Below are positions 59,650 to 64,000 of a DNA stretch of 64,000 nucleotides, one piece after another. The notes under the pieces were generated by a model that worked only from the letters and a program-made list of their open reading frames with translations, had not been told where the DNA came from and ran no database searches. Every line of letters starts with the position of its first letter. The stretch's first letter is position 1. Both the position numbers and the translations under genes were made by a program. Source of the DNA: Strigamia acuminata (lineage: Eukaryota > Arthropoda > Chilopoda > Geophilomorpha > Linotaeniidae); NCBI GenBank assembly GCA_949358305.1, contig OX442316.1:7006001-7070000 (forward strand), written 5' to 3'.

Positions 59650-62051
59650 ATGCAGCAACATTATGGAAGAAATTTTGTGTTCGCGCTAATTATTATTGTG
59701 ACAAGTTATCCCACTTTGTCAGAAATTAGCGAAAAAGATGTCATTGAAGTTGAGATGGATACTGTAAGTATTGCGGTATATACGGAGAATTTAAGGATGT
59801 AAAATTGTAGGGCGGGGAATTTCGATAAAATATATATACCGTATTTTACCGATTAAAAGTAGCCCTCGAATTGTAGCCGCCCTCGAATAGTAGCCGCGGC
59901 TAAGACACCAAGAATACCGTATTTTTGCAAAAGTACGGTATTGTTTCCGTATTTAACCTCATGCACGATGAACGTACGCTTCGTTCGTGACGTTCAGACT
60001 TCGTTTGTTACATTAAACAAATGTAACAAACAAAAAAACCGAAATTGTAATTGCTGACAAAAATGGCAGTTTTGCATAAGAACCGCGGCTCTTAATCGAT
60101 AAAATACGGTATATTAAATATATATATATATATATTAAAGTGTGTATTAAACGAAGCAAATAGTTGCCTAAATAATGTATGTTAAATATTATATGTAATT
60201 ATACGCAAACTTATTTTTTAAGATGGAATTGATATTGCTGAGAGGTTACCCAGCAGAAAAACATGTGATTAATACTAAAGATGGTTACCAACTCACCATA
60301 TATCGAATACCACATAGAAAAACAATGCCAGCATCTGATAAACCTCCTGTTTTACTGATGCATGGTCTATTTCAGAGCTCAGTGGGATGGGTTGACAACT
60401 CAGGCGATAGTCTAGGTGTGGTAAATTTTAAAATATCTTTCATTGCTGCTAATATCATTTCTGTACCGAAGGATTTATATTAGCGAATGAGCATTATGAT
60501 GTTTGGTTGGGCAATATCAGAGGAAATGAATGCACGCAGCATTCGTTATACACAAAAGAAGAGGACAAGTTTTGGGATTACACGTAAGTTTTACACTATC
60601 AGATGTTTTAAAAATTAATAATGATGGAATCGTATGCATTCAGGTTTGACGATGTAGCAGAATATGACGCTCCAGCTATTATCGACTACATAAGAGAGAT
60701 AACTAAACAAAAGAAAATTTTGTACATTGGGTATTCATTAGGATCAACAATCGGTTTTGCTTTATTTTCTTCTAAGCCAGAGTTTATCGATAAAGTAATT
60801 AATCGAGTATAATTCTTAGAAAAAATTAAACTTGCTTATTTAAATGTATTAGGTGGCAGGATTTGTTGCCTTAGCGCCGGTAGCGAGTGCTCGGTACAGC
60901 ACTGGATTCTTGATGGATATCCTTGTAACGAAAATACAAGTAGACAAGAAATTACAAATTAATAGGACACTTACTTTTAATCATGAAATTTGTAAAATTT
61001 TAGCCTGTGCTCACCAGTTTGCAGACATTTCGATTTAATCCGAAAGCACTGCAAATAATCGCTTCCATGATGATTGCTTATCCAAGCTTTGGTAATTTTA
61101 TCGTTACTAATACAGCAGGCCCTAGCACCTACAGATATTTTCACAGCATGGTTAGCTAGTTAAATTAATCACATCATTTAACTGATCAGTTAAAATATTT
61201 TTTTTCAAAGTCAAGATGGCCCGTTTTCATCCATCACACGTCAGAAAGCACAACTGTGAAGTATTTGCGGCACATTATACAGGTAGCAAAGGTTAAAGTC
61301 TGTATTAAAGATTAAAGGAGTGTCATCTAGCGCGACACCATCTACGCGACATGAATATACCGCGAGTCCGCAACATGGGAAACTGCGTGTATTCTGGGTT
61401 TTTCTTTTTCTAATTCCTTAAGAAGGGCTAACAAGGGGGTCCTTGACCCCTGCAAACCTAACCTTACTGGTTTTTAGATGCAAAACCATTTTTTTGGGAC
61501 AGCTTGTCACTGTACACTGTTGTCGCGATAAATAATGACGCGGCAAGTACTTGTATGCGCCCCCAACCTTTAGGTGTTTTAGGCATAACGGCTCAATTTT
61601 TATTTTCATATTTTAGTTTGAAAAGGGATATTTGGAAAAATTCGACTACGGTAAAAAAATTAATATTGATAAATATGGAAGGGTAAGTATTCGACAAATT
61701 TTACGACGATCTGGACTATATACATAAATTGACCAGTAGATCACCCCACCTGTATACAACCTGAATAACATCGTTATTCCTGTGGCATTGTTTTCTGCTG
61801 CTAATGATGTAATGGCATCACCGTTTGATGTCGAAATGACAAGACGAAAGTTGAAAACTATTCTAGCTGACGAAATTGTACCTTACGCCAATCATTTCAA
61901 TTTAGCATATTCCCACCCATCACGACCATTAATGTATGATAAAATACTAGCTACTTTAGAAAACATGTGGGACATGAATGGTGTTTGCCAGAGTTGTGGG
62001 TATGACAACATTTTCCGCAAAGCTTCTTTTATTACACGTGGTATTATCTAG
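59650..62051 (+). CDS. Acid lipase L4, most canonical copy, with C-terminal extension (9 exons)
   Basis: Exons 59650-59763, 60223-60415, 60472-60583, 60644-60794, 60853-60939, 61025-61150, 61211-61282, 61617-61682, 61740-62051 sum to 1233 nt, 410 aa, phases agreeing. It alone keeps the canonical oxyanion motif HG (MHGLFQSS). Nucleophile in IGYSLGS, acid in AANDVMASPFDV, His in NHFNLAY. It is the most divergent member and likely the oldest. After the usual end (MWDMNG) it has about 25 extra residues including CQSCGY. Introns 1 and 7 are enlarged by repeats. Predicted active. Confidence 0.87.
59837..60111. mobile_element. MITE in intron 1 of lipase L4 (275 bp)
   Basis: It starts TACCGTATTTTACCGATTAA and ends with the inverted copy TTAATCGATAAAATACGGTA, and is flanked on both sides by TA-rich sequence (TATATA). 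Inside are repeated words (GTAGCC, CTCGAAT, CCGCGGCT) and ACGAACGTACGCTTCGTTCGT, but no open frame. A non-autonomous inverted-repeat transposon. Confidence 0.8.
61283..61616. repeat. Enlarged intron 7 of lipase L4 with a repeat core
   Basis: This intron is about 330 bases where sister copies have under 80. Its middle (about 61425-61485: AACAAGGGGGTCC...AACCTAACCTTAC...GTTTTTAG) shares its core words with the centre of the inverted-repeat element at 32.6-32.9 kb. Probably another mobile-element remnant; its ends were not defined. Confidence 0.45.
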
Positions 62052-62599
62052 ATCAATAAAATCAAATTAATCACAAATAAAGTTTTAAAATCAATCATTT
62101 CTACACCTTGCTGGAGAAGCCGATAAAAAGGGGTTCCAGTCGTATGGAATCGCTATCGAAAGAGATCCCTGTTGAAAGGAGTCACCCATTCATTACATTT
62201 GGCACAAAATTTCGGGGATGGACCGAGACTTCGTAACACTGTTCTGTTAATTGGTGGCTCCTGACAGTCAGGTGATCGGCGATGTCAAATCGAATACAAC
62301 CCTAGCGCACAAACACTCAGACCAACAATTGAAGAAGTCTGGTTTAAATCTCTTAAAAAGATCTGTTGAAAGTGCCTTTGTTAAAAGAAAAAAAACTGTT
62401 AACGTTACAAGGTTTTTCCTTAGTTAAAGAAAAGCCTTGCCACGTTAATCTAGATTAAATCTAGATTAAATTTTATTTGCAATGGAATGTATTATGGATA
62501 ATGAGTTATGAATTATATTTCGCATTGAAGTGAAAGTGACGCATTAATGCACATCACGATACCCCTTTCACGTTTCATTTTGAGAAACAACTCGTCGTG
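62052..62599. other. Spacer between L4 and L5
   Basis: No gene. The last 30 bases carry the conserved lipase 5'UTR block. A TCTAGATTAAA word is directly repeated near 62450. Confidence 0.55.
62570..62599 (+). promoter_or_regulatory. Conserved 5' leader of the lipase genes
   Basis: The 30 bases before the ATG (CACGTTTCATTTTGAGAAAC, then AACTCGTCGTG) are also present, with few changes, directly before the start codons of L1 (about 51232-51261), L2 (about 54339-54368) and L3 (about 56606-56634), but not L4. Shared leader and promoter-proximal DNA suggest common regulation, or simply recent duplication. Confidence 0.6.
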
Positions 62600-64000
62600 A
62601 TGAGACGTTGTGGAACATGTTATGCATTCGTCACGTTCATTCTCATGATGATATTGCATATATCTCCACTAACGTCAAAAACTGATTACAGAGATATTCT
62701 GGATGAAGCACGTATTGATCCTGTAAGTACCGGTACCTTCTTATGGCATTTAAACAATTAACGAATTCGAAGAATAATCTTCTAAACTCTATTAAAGTGT
62801 CTCATTTCATTTATTTATTTTTTTAATTAACAGACCGATTTAAAATTCATGAACGGTTATCCAATTGAAAAGCATTCAATAGAAACAAAAGATGGTTACA
62901 AACTTATTGCATATCGAATTCCGCACGGAAAGACTGCAAATCATTCGTCAACGTCAACAGGAGTTCCCGTATTGATAATGCATAGTTTATTTTGCAATTC
63001 CATGACCTGGATTGACAATTTAGAAGACAGTTTAGGTAACTTTTAAAAATATTGAAAATGTTACTGTAATCAAAATAAACGTGTACTCTTAGGATTTATT
63101 TTGGCAAATGAACTGTTCGATGTTTGGTTGGGTAATGCTAGAGGAAATGCAGGCACGACACACAAATCTTACTCGAGAAGTGAGGCACAATTTTGGGATT
63201 TCAGGTATAGTTCATGTGAATTTTTAAAATAACATAAAAGTTTAAATCTCTTTGTCTGATAGTTGGGACGAAATGGCTGAATATGATGCCACAGCTATTA
63301 TCGATTATATCAGAAACGTGACTAAATACAAGAAGATTTTGTACATGGGGTTCTCATTAGGATCACTAATAGGCTTTTCTTTGTTCTCCTCAAAGCCAGA
63401 ATTTAATGATAAGGTAAATCAATACATCTCAATTCGTTTGATCAATTATCATGAATTTTCTTTTCAGGTTGCAGGGTTTGTTGCATTAGGGCCAGTAATG
63501 AGTTTACACTACACTACTGGATTAGCAATGAAACTGTTTATGGACAAGTTTGATATCATTGAGGTAAGCATGTAAATTAGCAAATACTGTACATGATTTT
63601 CCATGTTTTAAATGTACCGTAATTCTATTTCAGTATCTCTTTACTAAATTGCAAATTTCAGAGGTTAAGGTGATCACCTCATGGATAAGAAAATTGTATC
63701 TTTCTATTCCCGCATTTTCATCTGGGTTTGCTTCTTTTATGTGCACTGCTTATGGTGGCTACGACAAAGATTTGTTAAACATGGTTAGTATTCGCTCACA
63801 TAACTTTACTTACATGCTCAGAGGAAAAATAACCTGGAGAGATTTAAACTGAATTTTTTTTTTACTACAAAGTTGAAAGTTGAAATTAATCTTCGAAAAC
63901 AACCGTCTATTTTTTTTAGACTAGAATGCCAGTTTTCTCAGGTGCTATAGAAAGCTCTAGCTTGAAAAATTTTAAACACTTAGCCCAGGTCAGGGATAAG
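62600..64000 (+). CDS. Acid lipase L5 (partial, exons 1-7 in window)
   Basis: Exons 62600-62722, 62834-63035, 63093-63204, 63263-63413, 63468-63563, 63634-63783, 63920-63988 read as in the other lipases; the remaining two exons lie beyond the window. Signal peptide MRRCGTCYAFVTFILMM. Nucleophile motif MGFSLGS as in L3. Oxyanion motif HS (MHSLFCNS). Closest to L3 overall, but exon 6 is of the L1/L2 kind (KLQISEVKVI), so gene conversion or a lid change in L3 is possible. The acid and His residues cannot be checked. Confidence 0.87.

Noticed and set aside
1-64000. tRNA, rRNA, CRISPR or bacterial operon features
   Set aside because: No cloverleaf, rRNA-like or spaced-repeat pattern was noticed; the coding structure is fully eukaryotic.

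Overview
This is animal nuclear DNA: AT-rich, with spliced genes, short introns (mostly 50-100 bases, GT...AG), polyadenylation signals and decayed retroelements. The gene set (invertebrate-type anion Cys-loop channels, a fibrillar collagen with an N-terminal TSPN domain, a WAP/CCP/Ig protein like arthropod Hasp/Hikaru genki, tandem acid lipases) points to an ecdysozoan, most likely an arthropod that kept fibrillar collagen (chelicerate, myriapod or basal hexapod). I cannot name the species. Exon models were read by hand from splice sites, reading phase and comparison among paralogues.

Layout. 1-1.8 kb: a complete PPT2-like lysosomal thioesterase (+). 2.4-26.9 kb: a tandem array of eight Cys-loop ligand-gated channel genes plus one truncated relic, all on the minus strand, in three subfamilies: type I (A, B, C), type II (D, relic D', G) and type III (E, F, H). 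A and B were made by a head-to-tail duplication that also copied a Ty3/gypsy fragment and the 3' part of the PPT2 gene. The II-III pair then occurs three times (D-E, D'-F, G-H). 27.9-28.5 kb: a small unrecognised two-exon gene. 28.8-30.1 kb: exosome subunit EXOSC8 (+). 30.5-40.7 kb: a clade-B-type fibrillar collagen (-), head-to-head with a secreted WAP/CCP/Ig protein (40.9-43.7 kb, +). 43.9-46.3 kb: a DOK-type PH/PTB adaptor (-). 46.8-48.6 kb: two four-helix MARVEL-like membrane proteins (+). 48.7-49.2 kb: complex I subunit NDUFS6 (-). 51.3-64 kb: five tandem acid-lipase genes (+), the last cut by the window end.

The housekeeping genes between 27 and 49 kb are single-copy and compact. The flanks are two young multigene arrays. 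The channel array has an unusual pore-entry motif (X-Pro-Arg, where anion channels normally have Pro-Ala-Arg). The lipase array shows stepwise loss of catalytic and oxyanion-hole residues: one member has lost the catalytic His, and all but one have lost the Gly of the HG oxyanion motif. Small inverted-repeat elements sit in introns at 30.7, 32.6 and 59.8 kb.
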